Shown in pieces: positions 1-5,133 of a DNA stretch of 9,120 nt. Location: assembly GCA_019417795.1 (NCBI GenBank), contig DXUR01000083.1, positions 1 to 9,120 on the forward strand. The letters are read 5' to 3'. This DNA comes from Clostridiales bacterium (GTDB lineage Bacteria > Bacillota_A > Clostridia > Oscillospirales > Oscillospiraceae). Each line of letters begins with the position of its first letter. Position 1 is the first letter of the stretch. A program made the position numbers and the translations under genes. Below the pieces are notes generated by a model. The model made no database searches and had not been told where the DNA came from. It saw only the letters and a program-made list of their open reading frames with translations.

Positions 1-81
1 GGACACTTTTTTGCCGTTTGTCCGGGAAAACTCAAAAAATTTCTTGAAGTTTTTTCTGATGGAGTTTGCCATGTCCCATGA
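1..81 (+). CDS. 3' end of a possible gene cut by the window edge
   Basis: Frame 1 is open from the window edge to a TGA at 79-81 and gives 26 residues ending in CHVP. The residue mix is protein-like (alternating hydrophobic and lysine residues, LKKFLEVF), but the piece is too short to assign to a family. The stop overlaps an ATG at 78 in an ATGA arrangement typical of translationally coupled genes, which is the main reason to think it is real. It could equally be a chance open stretch. Confidence 0.25.
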   Translation, partial: GHFFAVCPGKLKKFLEVFSDGVCHVP

Positions 82-269
82 AAGCTCAATGTGATGCACT
101 GGGTAGTAGGGGGTATATGTTTGACACGGTATGCGAAACGTATAGGAATGTGTCAAGTTTATTTAAGGCGGCAGAAAAAGAAGTGAAAGAGGAAATTGGT
201 TATTATATCGAAAACTTGGAGTGCGGCATGGACGACGCTGTAAACGAATATAGTTACGGCAAGCCATAA
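78..269 (+). CDS. small hypothetical protein, 63 residues
   Basis: A 63-residue acidic, helix-prone peptide of unknown function. Its central part, KAAEKEVKEEIGYYIENLE, looks like an amphipathic helix. No signal peptide or membrane segment is seen. The start at 78 overlaps the stop of the preceding frame (ATGA). An alternative start is the ATG at 117, which has AGGGGG only 3 nt upstream and would give 50 residues. The stop codon sits in a hairpin (arms TAAGG..CCCC at 267-277 and GGGG..CCTTA at 291-302) that has no T run on this strand, so it is at best a weak terminator. No family is recognised. It may be an accessory small protein or a gene remnant. Confidence 0.4.
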   Translation: MKAQCDALGSRGYMFDTVCETYRNVSSLFKAAEKEVKEEIGYYIENLECGMDDAVNEYSYGKP

Positions 270-318
270 GGCTCCCCGAGAAAAAAGGTTGGGGGAACCT
301 TACGGCTCCGATCTATAT

Positions 319-363
319 AAAAAAGCACCCAAAGAATGAATTTACACATTCTCTGAGTGCTTT
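319..363 (-). terminator. rho-independent terminator of the leftward small RNA unit
   Basis: Read on the minus strand, AAAGCAC (363-357) pairs with GTGCTTT (328-322) and AGAATG (352-347) pairs with CATTCT (338-333), separated by a 4x4 internal loop. The hairpin runs directly into a T6 tract (324-319) followed by ATATA. The T tract on this strand only, the + side reading TTTGTTG, shows it stops leftward transcription. It lies about 170 nt downstream of the minus-strand promoter at 539-567 with no convincing protein gene between them. Confidence 0.65.
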
Positions 364-532
364 GTTGCCAAACGGCCAGGATGAAATTGTAAACACAGAG
401 GGAGGTCCCTCTGTGCCCGTCCGGTTCTGTGCTTCCCGTTAGAAAGCATAAAAATAGTGCCTGAAAGATGTTCTCTCAGACACTGTGTAACCTGAAAACT
501 ATAACTGCAAAAATGCAATCAATGAAACTTAC
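319..532 (-). ncRNA. candidate structured small RNA of about 215 nt
   Basis: The unit runs from a predicted start near 532, 7 nt after a TATAAT at 544-539, to the T6 terminator at 319. Reading leftward it can form a hairpin AGTG-C-CTGA with TCAG-A-CACT (484-456), then a perfect 9-bp stem CACAGAGGG/CCCTCTGTG with a 4-nt loop (415-394). Around the second stem an outer helix can form from AACGG (440-436) with CCGTT (375-371). The terminator hairpin follows. The only sizeable ORF, about 35 codons from an ATG near 449, has no ribosome binding site. I do not recognise an Rfam family; a 6S-like or trans-acting regulator is possible. The promoter, nested stems and terminator are visible. That the RNA is functional is inference. 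Confidence 0.45.
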
Positions 533-538
533 AATGAA

Positions 539-567
539 ATTATAGCAGAAAACGAGACGGATTTCAA
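539..567 (-). promoter_or_regulatory. sigma-A promoter reading leftward into the small RNA unit
   Basis: On the minus strand the -35 is TTGAAA (567-562), the spacer is exactly 17 nt (561-545) and the -10 is a perfect TATAAT (544-539). Transcription would start near 532. The -35 overlaps the stop codon of the truncated frame at 564-842 and lies 4 bp from the left copy of the 26-bp direct repeat. Confidence 0.6.
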
Positions 568-842
568 GTAGTTTTCCGGATTTCAATCTTATACCACTTC
601 ATTTGCTGACTCGGGGGGTGAAGTGCAGATAAACACTCAATAAGCGGATTGTTAGTATGCTGTTTCCATTTTTTGAAGTCAATTAGCAGATTATCCGGTT
701 CAACTAAATAACTTTGGTAATAGCAAAGTCCCCTGCAGCTTGACGGATATATTCTTATCTGCGCATAGAGAGCATTTCGTTCTGCAATATGTGATAACCT
801 GTCCAATTCGGCTTTAAAATCAGAATATACTATACGTCCATG
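564..842 (-). pseudogene. start-less reading frame, possible displaced C-terminus
   Basis: A protein-like reading frame of about 90 residues begins around YSDFKAELDRLSHIAERN and ends KWYKIEIRKTT. It has no plausible start codon or ribosome binding site at its 5' end. Further upstream the same frame only shadows the 203-residue gene in another phase. Either the 203-residue gene lost its true C-terminus to a frameshift near 825-838 (sequence TATAGTATATTC on the minus strand), or a different gene was truncated when its 5' part was replaced. The base composition changes from GC-rich to clearly AT-rich at this point, which favours a junction between unrelated segments. No family is recognised. Confidence 0.4.
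572..597. repeat. left copy of a 26-bp direct repeat
   Basis: The copy starts TTTTCCGGATTTCAATCTT, then one variable base, then TACCAC. It matches 1542-1567 in the same orientation at 25 of 26 positions; the difference is A here and G there. On the minus strand this copy encodes the end of the start-less frame, WYKIEIRK. Confidence 0.8.
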
Positions 843-1431
843 CAGGGTCACAGACCGACAGAGTGTCCATGGCCCGCCGCAACGCCTCGGAATTGCTCCC
901 GTCCCCAGCATCGATGGCCATCTTTCGCTTGTCAGACGGCTGTTTCTGGGCGGTCAGAAGCAGATACAGGGCAATGCAGTTGGGGATCCGTTCGCAGAAA
1001 TCGACACAGTAAACCGTGTTGTAAATGACTGCATAGTCGCCCATAGCAAATAGCAATCCGCAGATCAGCGAACTGGTGATGCCGGGTTTCGGGTTGTTGA
1101 GCAAATCGGCCAGCTGCTCCGGGGTCCACTTAGTGGCCGCTTTAAAGATGGGAAGATTGCGCTGCATCTCCTCCGTTGCCGCATTGACAACCTGGAAATA
1201 TGCCGTGAACTTCTCGCTCCCGGGGACAGCATAGAAGTCCGTGTTGGGTGCAAAATATGCGGCGAAAATCTGCATCAGCTCTTCTTGAGAGATGGGGGTG
1301 TTCCGCTCCTTGTTCTGTGCCCCTTGCTGAAAGGCCGCCTGCTGTGCCTGGAGCAGCTGTAGAAGCTTGGCGGCATCCTCCGGCGAGATACTTGGCTTTT
1401 TCTTCTTGAATAGCTTATCAAACAGCCCCAT
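820..1431 (-). CDS. hypothetical protein with N-terminal GLFDKLFKKKK motif
   Basis: A 203-residue protein of unknown function. The start ATG (1431) has AGAGGA nine nt upstream. Residues 1-12 form a short amphipathic, strongly basic leader, GLFDKLFKKKK. Residues 18-38 are helical and glutamine-rich (KLLQLLQAQQAAFQQ), probably a coiled coil. Residues 47-110 look like a helical domain, and residues 115-162 form a hydrophobic, cysteine-containing helical region that is not a clear membrane span. It ends CDPAWTYSIF. The leader resembles the C-terminal tail of the kinase fusion protein at 5179 (GFFGKLFSKK), hinting at a shared docking or membrane-surface tag; this is inference. GC is visibly higher than in the AT-rich sequence on both sides, consistent with separate acquisition. 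The C-terminus may be truncated, since an open frame continues without a start in another phase. Confidence 0.65.
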   Translation of the reverse strand: MGLFDKLFKKKKPSISPEDAAKLLQLLQAQQAAFQQGAQNKERNTPISQEELMQIFAAYFAPNTDFYAVPGSEKFTAYFQVVNAATEEMQRNLPIFKAATKWTPEQLADLLNNPKPGITSSLICGLLFAMGDYAVIYNTVYCVDFCERIPNCIALYLLLTAQKQPSDKRKMAIDAGDGSNSEALRRAMDTLSVCDPAWTYSIF

Positions 1432-1490
1432 AAGTATCCGTCCTCTCTACCATTAATTGACAGGCGTGTTTGCTTTCGTTGTTTAATAAT

Positions 1491-1519
1491 ACTATATCAT
1501 AAAGCAATAAAATACGCAA
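1491..1519 (-). promoter_or_regulatory. possible promoter of the 203-residue protein gene
   Basis: On the minus strand TTGCGT (1519-1514) and TATAGT (1496-1491) are 17 nt apart, giving a leader of roughly 50 nt before the ATG at 1431. The -10 matches 5 of 6 consensus bases and the -35 only 3 of 6, so this is tentative. On the other strand a consensus TTGACA (1457-1462) precedes TTTAAT with a long 19-nt spacer, and a rightward promoter there cannot be excluded. Confidence 0.3.
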
Positions 1520-1541
1520 TATGCGTTGACGAAAATTGACA

Positions 1542-1567
1542 TTTTCCGGATTTCAATCTTGTACCAC
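1542..1567. repeat. right copy of a 26-bp direct repeat
   Basis: This copy has the same orientation as 572-597 and lies exactly 970 bp from it, with one mismatch. It is in the divergent intergenic region between the 203-residue gene and the DUF4143 ATPase gene, outside any likely coding sequence. The flanking bases differ immediately on both sides, so the repeat has sharp edges. Confidence 0.8.
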
Positions 1568-1592
1568 AATGAATTTGAAAAAAATTCTTGAA

Positions 1593-1626
1593 GCCGGTTG
1601 ATTTTTTCGAGAAATCCGGCTATAAT
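1593..1626 (+). promoter_or_regulatory. promoter of the DUF4143 ATPase gene with overlapping dyad
   Basis: The -35 TTGATT (1598-1603), a 17-nt spacer and a perfect -10 TATAAT (1621-1626) make a strong sigma-A promoter, with transcription starting near 1633. A dyad, GCCGG (1593-1597) and CCGGC (1616-1620) with inner ATTT/AAAT, spans the -35 and spacer. It is placed where a repressor would block RNA polymerase, so it is a candidate operator. AAGGAGAG (1651-1658) is the ribosome binding site of the gene. Confidence 0.65.
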
Positions 1627-1663
1627 AATATCGGATATTAAATCAGCCGAAAGGAGAGACTTT

Positions 1664-2890
1664 ATGGAATATATTAAACGGCATGCAGAAGCAACGGTGA
1701 ATATGCTTTCCAAAATGTTTGGCGCGATCCTTGTCGCCGGCCCGCGGCAGGTCGGTAAAACCACCATGCTTCAGCGCATTACAGAAGGGATGAACTATGC
1801 AACTCTCGACGATCTGATCGTCCGTGCGGCTGCTCAGGAGCAAAGCGGCACCTTTTTCAAAGACAATCCGCCTCCGGTATTTGTTGATGAAATCCAGAAG
1901 GCGCCGGAATTGTTTTCTCAGATCAAGATGTTTATAGACCGGGAACATAAAAAAGGTCAGTTTTTCATGTGCGGCTCTCAGCAGTTTCAAATGATGAAGG
2001 GCGTTAGTGAATCACTGTCCGGCAGAATCGGGCTGGTAACTCTGCTCGGTTTCTCCTTGCGTGAGAGGTATGGCGTTTCCAATGACACACCGTTTCTGCC
2101 GACGGATGAGTATTTTGATGAGCGCAAAAAGCAGCTTGCCAACATTCCATACGAGGATGTATGGAAGACGATCCACCGCGGCTCTATGCCGGAGCTCTGT
2201 GAGAATCCGGATTTTGATTGGCAGATGTTTTATGGCGCATATGTGCGAACCTATATTGAACGCGATGTTCGCGATCTGTCTGAGATTGGAGACACCGTAA
2301 AATTCACTCGCTTTATGACTGCTGCCGCAGCGTCCACCGGGCAGCTCGTCAACCTTGCCTCTATGGCACGGGATGTCGGGATCAGTCAGCCGACAGCGGA
2401 AAGATGGCTTTCGATTCTTGTAGCTTCCAACATTGTTTATCTGCTAAAGCCATACTCAAACAACATCACCAAGCGTGCGGTGAAGACTCCAAAGCTGTAT
2501 TTCTTGGATACCGGGCTGGCAGCCTACCTTACACGGTGGAATACGCCGGATGTTTTGAAAAACGGCGCTATGGCCGGTGCTTTCTTTGAGAGCTTTGTGA
2601 TCTCCGAGATCATTAAGAGTTATCATAACAGGGGAATCGTTGAACCGCCGCTGTATTTCTACCGCGACAAAGATATGAACGAGATCGATCTGGTGATTGA
2701 AGAAAACGGAACACTGTATCCTCTCGAAATGAAAAAGCATGCAGATCCGCAGAAAAAGGATATGGATGCATTTGATTTGCTCGACAAGATTCCCAGCACT
2801 GAGCGTGGTCCGGGCGGAGTCATTTGCCTTTATGACAGGCTTATTACACTGAAAGGCAATGACCGTGTTATTCCCATCAACTATCTGTGA
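1664..2890 (+). CDS. ATP-binding protein, AAA_14/DUF4143 family
   Basis: A 408-residue cytoplasmic P-loop ATPase of the AAA_14 plus DUF4143 type, at the family's usual length. The Walker A motif is GPRQVGKTT (residues 26-34) and Walker B is VFVDEIQ (72-78). A sensor-like CGSQQF follows at 103-108. Residues 225-262 look like a winged-helix segment (MARDVGISQPTAERWLSILVA). The C-terminal part carries a PD-(D/E)xK-like signature, EIDLV (Asp342) and LEMKK (Glu355, Lys357), as is common in this family. The start at 1664 was chosen for the AAGGAGAG 5 nt upstream; an in-frame ATG at 1598 lies within the promoter and has no such site. The cellular role of the family is not established; suggestions include nucleic-acid processing or mobile-element functions. 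The gene is monocistronic, with its own promoter and terminator. Confidence 0.92.
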   Translation: MEYIKRHAEATVNMLSKMFGAILVAGPRQVGKTTMLQRITEGMNYATLDDLIVRAAAQEQSGTFFKDNPPPVFVDEIQKAPELFSQIKMFIDREHKKGQFFMCGSQQFQMMKGVSESLSGRIGLVTLLGFSLRERYGVSNDTPFLPTDEYFDERKKQLANIPYEDVWKTIHRGSMPELCENPDFDWQMFYGAYVRTYIERDVRDLSEIGDTVKFTRFMTAAAASTGQLVNLASMARDVGISQPTAERWLSILVASNIVYLLKPYSNNITKRAVKTPKLYFLDTGLAAYLTRWNTPDVLKNGAMAGAFFESFVISEIIKSYHNRGIVEPPLYFYRDKDMNEIDLVIEENGTLYPLEMKKHADPQKKDMDAFDLLDKIPSTERGPGGVICLYDRLITLKGNDRVIPINYL

Positions 2891-2910
2891 TAGATTTATG
2901 TGATTGAATT

Positions 2911-2957
2911 AAGGCAACCGAGTTGACCCAAACAGGACTCGGCTGCCTTTGTCTTTT
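2911..2957 (+). terminator. terminator of the DUF4143 ATPase gene
   Basis: The left arm, AAGGCA then CCGAGT (2911-2922), pairs with ACTCGG (2937-2942) and GCCTT (2945-2949), leaving small bulges and a 14-nt loop. It runs into TTTGTCTTTT. It begins 20 nt after the stop codon. Confidence 0.8.
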
Positions 2958-2988
2958 CCGCTTATGATACGGTATTCATTTTGCCCCA

Positions 2989-3012
2989 CAAGGAGTTTCA
3001 CCAAACTCCTTG
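2989..3012. repeat. perfect 10-bp inverted repeat next to a promoter
   Basis: CAAGGAGTTT (2989-2998) and AAACTCCTTG (3003-3012) are separated by CACC. The right arm overlaps the first bases of the -35 at 3010-3015. No T tract follows on either strand, so it is not a terminator. Its position suits an operator for the 64-residue protein gene. Confidence 0.65.
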
Positions 3013-3038
3013 AAAAAGCCGGCTACAACGCCTACAAT
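3010..3038 (+). promoter_or_regulatory. promoter of the 64-residue protein gene
   Basis: TTGAAA (3010-3015), a 17-nt spacer and TACAAT (3033-3038) each match 5 of 6 consensus bases. Transcription would start near 3045, 13 nt before the ribosome binding site GGGAGG (3058-3063) and 26 nt before the ATG, with a terminator right after the stop. Confidence 0.6.
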
Positions 3039-3070
3039 AGATATCGTGTGCTTCGTTGGGAGGATTGGGA

Positions 3071-3265
3071 ATGGAAGAAGCATCAAAAGCTAAGCACTAT
3101 ATTGCCGTTAATACCAGTGGACGGTATCCGCTATTGAAAACCGCCCAGGACTACACAGAATATTTCCATGAGGCATTATCCTTCTCGGATCTGTATGAAA
3201 CCTACCGATACATAGAAAAATGCGGGCTTGAAAAAATCGCAACCGTCATTACCCGAATGATTTGA
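3071..3265 (+). CDS. small hypothetical protein, 64 residues
   Basis: A soluble 64-residue protein rich in tyrosine and glutamate (HYIAVNTSGRYPLLK, then YTEYFHEALSF). It has no signal peptide or membrane segment, and the second half looks helical. The ATG at 3071 has GGGAGG 7 nt upstream. The unit is complete: promoter at 3010-3038, this gene, and a strong terminator whose stem starts in the stop codon. That makes a real gene likelier than a chance ORF. The family is not recognised. The compact unit with a palindrome at its promoter recalls small autoregulated accessory genes such as antitoxin or anti-restriction proteins, but nothing in the sequence proves this. Another open frame overlaps upstream (about 2991-3137, residues KLLEKAGYNAYNRY onwards), so the pair could instead be a frameshifted remnant of one longer gene. 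Confidence 0.6.
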   Translation: MEEASKAKHYIAVNTSGRYPLLKTAQDYTEYFHEALSFSDLYETYRYIEKCGLEKIATVITRMI

Positions 3266-3291
3266 CCGCATCATCTGCGGTCTTTTATTTT
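3264..3291 (+). terminator. terminator of the 64-residue protein gene
   Basis: GACCGCA (3264-3270) and TGCGGTC (3276-3282) form a perfect 7-bp stem with a 5-nt loop, followed by TTTTATTTT. The stem begins inside the TGA stop. It also lies downstream of the sortase gene on the other strand, but no T tract is present in that direction. Confidence 0.88.
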
Positions 3292-3311
3292 AGGGCATAT
3301 GTCAAAGCAAT

Positions 3312-4082
3312 CTACTTCAGACGGCCGATCAGCACAAAGCGGGCATTATTAAATTCATAACTACAGGTGGACAATGTTATAACTCGGTCCTCGGCCGTTG
3401 GTATTACTTTGCTCTTGAACCAAGATCGACCAACAGTTTCATTCAGCCAATCGACATATTCGTCTTCCGTTGCAAACGTTACCTTCCAAGCGTTCTCATC
3501 ATTGGCACCGGCAACATAGCCCGCAAAAAACTCAATCCAGTAGTTCTTCGATGGGGTCAGAATCATTCCTGTTGCATGGTTCTCATAGAAAGTCTGATCT
3601 TTATATTTTGTAATATCCGAAAACATCGTACCATTCTTCATATGATGGCCATACAAAACACTGTGTCGGTCTGACAAATTGGGCTCGACACGTGAGTCTA
3701 AAAAGATGCAGCCAGCACTGTTCCATTCTCCGTCAAACAAATGCTTCAGATAGAAGCTGTTGTCATGCCCCTGTACAACAGGGTAGCCGATCTCTGTTCC
3801 GTCAATCCTGATCCATGCAACGCAATCGGAATTGATACTTTCCAGAGCTGCGAAGTCTACCGCCGGCCATGTGATTGTATTTTCCGACATTTCATCCTGC
3901 TCGGGTTTGGTTTCTTCAGACATAGGCTCCGTTTTCGGTTCCTTTATATAGGTTTCCAAGGCGGAATAAGAATCGACACCCTCACGATACTCGGAATGCT
4001 CTTGATAAATTCGGTGTGCTGCATATACCGTTACGGCCGCTGAAATCAGAATGATCACCGTGCGTAAAACATTATTTCTCAT
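3312..4082 (-). CDS. srtB: class B sortase
   Basis: A 256-residue membrane-anchored transpeptidase that cleaves an LPxTG-like or NPxTN-like sorting signal and attaches the protein to the cell wall or another subunit. Residues 5-23 (VLRTVIILISAAVTVYAAH) form the N-terminal anchor, followed by an acidic linker (about 45-68) and the sortase domain (about 72-256). Class B marks are WIRIDGTEIGYPVVQ (90-104), the active-site His146 in LYGHHMKNGTMF, Cys240 in TLSTCSYEF and Arg248 in NNARFVLIGRL, so the catalytic set is complete. Length is normal for the class. The ribosome binding site GAGGTG overlaps the stop of the recombinase gene 6 nt upstream, so the two are co-transcribed and probably translationally coupled. 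No substrate with a sorting signal lies in the window. Pairing with a recombinase suggests a mobile-element or phase-variable surface locus. Confidence 0.93.
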   Translation of the reverse strand: MRNNVLRTVIILISAAVTVYAAHRIYQEHSEYREGVDSYSALETYIKEPKTEPMSEETKPEQDEMSENTITWPAVDFAALESINSDCVAWIRIDGTEIGYPVVQGHDNSFYLKHLFDGEWNSAGCIFLDSRVEPNLSDRHSVLYGHHMKNGTMFSDITKYKDQTFYENHATGMILTPSKNYWIEFFAGYVAGANDENAWKVTFATEDEYVDWLNETVGRSWFKSKVIPTAEDRVITLSTCSYEFNNARFVLIGRLK

Positions 4083-4088
4083 AGCACC

Positions 4089-4556
4089 TCAAAGCTTATT
4101 GGCTTTTTCTTTCATCTGCTTTGCGGATGGATTGCTGTAAATCAGTGCGGTCTGCACATTGCTATGTCCGGCCTGGTTGGCTACCTCATGGATCGAATAG
4201 CCATTTTCCAAAGCGTTGGAGCAGAAAAAGTGTCGGAGTGTCTTCGGTGTGATTGTATCAGAGTATTGGTTGAATATCTGATTGATCCGGGACGCTGAAA
4301 GCTTCGCGCACTGTCGGCTGGCAAATAAGTAGGGACTGTCTGCGTTACGCTCCTTCAGGTACTCCCGAATGGCTGCAGCAATCCGGTCATTGATATATAC
4401 AAGCCTCTGTTTGTCTCCCTTGCCGATGACGCGAATCTCCTTTGCAATGAGATCCACCTGATCCAGTTTCAGATTGACACACTCGCTGCGGCGCAGACCT
4501 GCATAGACCAGTAAGGTCACGATTGCAAAGTCCCGTTTGCTTCCGCTTTCCAACAT
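4089..4556 (-). CDS. tyrosine recombinase, catalytic half (frameshifted)
   Basis: The catalytic domain of a tyrosine recombinase/phage integrase, 155 residues from the first in-frame ATG. Visible active-site residues are Arg22 in YAGLRRSE, the strand lysine in GKGDKQR (46-51), Arg108 in TPKTLRHFF, His131 in QAGHSN and the nucleophile Tyr140 in LIYSNPS. The usual first histidine of HxxR is lysine here (Lys105), a tolerated variant. The frame continues upstream of the ATG for nine conserved-looking codons (KEVEAFRQR) and then meets a TAA at 4586-4584. This piece therefore lacks its arm/core-binding domain, which is encoded in another frame at 4574-4915. By itself it is unlikely to recombine DNA unless a -1 shift joins the halves. 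It is followed 6 nt later by the sortase gene. Confidence 0.85.
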   Translation of the reverse strand: MLESGSKRDFAIVTLLVYAGLRRSECVNLKLDQVDLIAKEIRVIGKGDKQRLVYINDRIAAAIREYLKERNADSPYLFASRQCAKLSASRINQIFNQYSDTITPKTLRHFFCSNALENGYSIHEVANQAGHSNVQTALIYSNPSAKQMKEKANKL

Positions 4557-4573
4557 CCTCTGCCGAAACGCCT

Positions 4574-4915
4574 CTACCTCTTTTTATCAACGGAGCATGG
4601 GCTGGCATATTGAATCTGTACCTTCATAAAGTCACTGTCCAGAACTGCCATGTCCGACTGCCGACCAATCTGTACCAGATACTTGTTTAAGCAGCGCAGT
4701 GCCGACAGGTGGTTATTAACAGACTTCGGACTGTAACCTCGGATATTGCGCATATAGGAGATGTACTCCAAAACATTGGAGCGATAGAGCTCCTTTGGCT
4801 CGGATCCGAAGCTGTCCCGGCACCAACTAAAATACATTCGGATGTTACGGCAATATGTCAAAGCAGTATTTTCGGATTTTCCGATGCGTCTCAGATACTC
4901 CTCAAATTCTTTCAT
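4574..4915 (-). CDS. tyrosine recombinase, N-terminal core-binding half (frameshifted)
   Basis: 113 residues forming the SAM-like core-binding domain of the same recombinase (FEEYLRRIGKSENTALTYCRNI, then SPKSVNNHLSALRCLNKYL). The ATG at 4915 has a perfect AGGAGG nine nt upstream. The frame ends SVDKKR-stop, where an intact protein would continue VDKKEVEAFRQRMLESG. Adding one A to the A5 run at 4581-4585 restores a single protein of about 277 residues, normal for XerC/D-like and phase-variation recombinases. The sequence GAT AAA AAG gives a weak -1 slippery context (T AAA AAG, not the ideal A AAA AAG). Decoding by frameshift is conceivable, but a deletion mutation or assembly error is simpler. 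Confidence 0.85.
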   Translation of the reverse strand: MKEFEEYLRRIGKSENTALTYCRNIRMYFSWCRDSFGSEPKELYRSNVLEYISYMRNIRGYSPKSVNNHLSALRCLNKYLVQIGRQSDMAVLDSDFMKVQIQYASPCSVDKKR

Positions 4916-4977
4916 ATACGATCGCCTCCTATCCCTATTACACGAGGGAAGGGATGCGTTTACAACCGTTTTGATTA

Positions 4978-5006
4978 TGTATAACTGCGTGTGGGCAAAT
5001 TGGCAT
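4978..5006 (-). promoter_or_regulatory. possible promoter of the recombinase-sortase operon
   Basis: On the minus strand ATGCCA (5006-5001) and TATACA (4983-4978) are 17 nt apart, each matching 4 of 6 consensus bases. The -10 falls in the first direct repeat and the -35 abuts the second, so a protein binding the repeats would control it. It is about 60 bp from the ATG. This is tentative. Confidence 0.3.
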
Positions 5007-5030
5007 TTGATTATGTTTAACTCGCCGTCG

Positions 5031-5053
5031 AAAAAAGCTGCGCCCGGGCAGCT
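5031..5053 (-). terminator. terminator of the vWA/PARG-kinase operon
   Basis: Read on the minus strand, AGCTGC (5053-5048) pairs with GCAGCT (5041-5036) around a 6-nt GC-rich loop, and T6 (5036-5031) follows immediately. It lies about 125 bp past the stop of the large fusion gene. It separates that operon from the recombinase-sortase operon on the same strand. Confidence 0.75.
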
Positions 5054-5133
5054 CAGTTCGCCATAATTAGCATTATATTTAACTGTGCCGATGTCTTCCT
5101 CAAGAGGGGAGCGGAGAGTGGTGCATTATAAGT

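Larger units (their letters stand above)
4971..5084. repeat. three direct repeats upstream of the recombinase gene
   Basis: GATTATGTATAACT (4973-4986), GATTATGTTTAACT (5009-5022) and CATTATATTTAACT (5071-5084) are in the same orientation, 36 and 62 bp apart. Copies 1 and 2 differ at one base and copies 2 and 3 at two. They lie 58-170 bp upstream of a recombinase start, fitting arm-type integrase sites or operators. The AT-rich core also resembles -10 elements on the minus strand, so chance similarity is possible. Confidence 0.5.

Noticed and set aside
394..415. Perfect 9-bp stem as a stand-alone terminator
   Set aside because: No T tract on either strand; better explained as an internal stem of the candidate small RNA.
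572..1567. The repeat ending in a GATTGAAAT-like string as part of a CRISPR array
   Set aside because: Only two copies, 970 bp apart, with genes between them and no regularly sized spacers or cas genes.
1598..1663. N-terminal extension of the DUF4143 ATPase from the ATG at 1598
   Set aside because: That region holds the promoter -35 and -10 and the AAGGAGAG site; the ATG at 1664 fits both the RBS and the family's normal N-terminus.
2949..3137. Open frame with residues KLLEKAGYNAYNRYRVLRWEDWEW on the + strand
   Set aside because: Its start lies inside the preceding terminator and it has no ribosome binding site; the palindrome and promoter of the 64-residue gene lie within it. Kept only as a possible remnant.
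4574..4590. Programmed -1 frameshift as the firm explanation of the split recombinase
   Set aside because: The slippery string is T AAA AAG, not the strong A AAA AAG, and no clear downstream stimulatory stem was seen. A one-base deletion or assembly error is simpler.
4387..4608. 73-codon minus-strand frame spanning the recombinase break
   Set aside because: Third frame over the same region. The recombinase motifs are in the two other frames, and this one gives an arginine-rich, non-family sequence.
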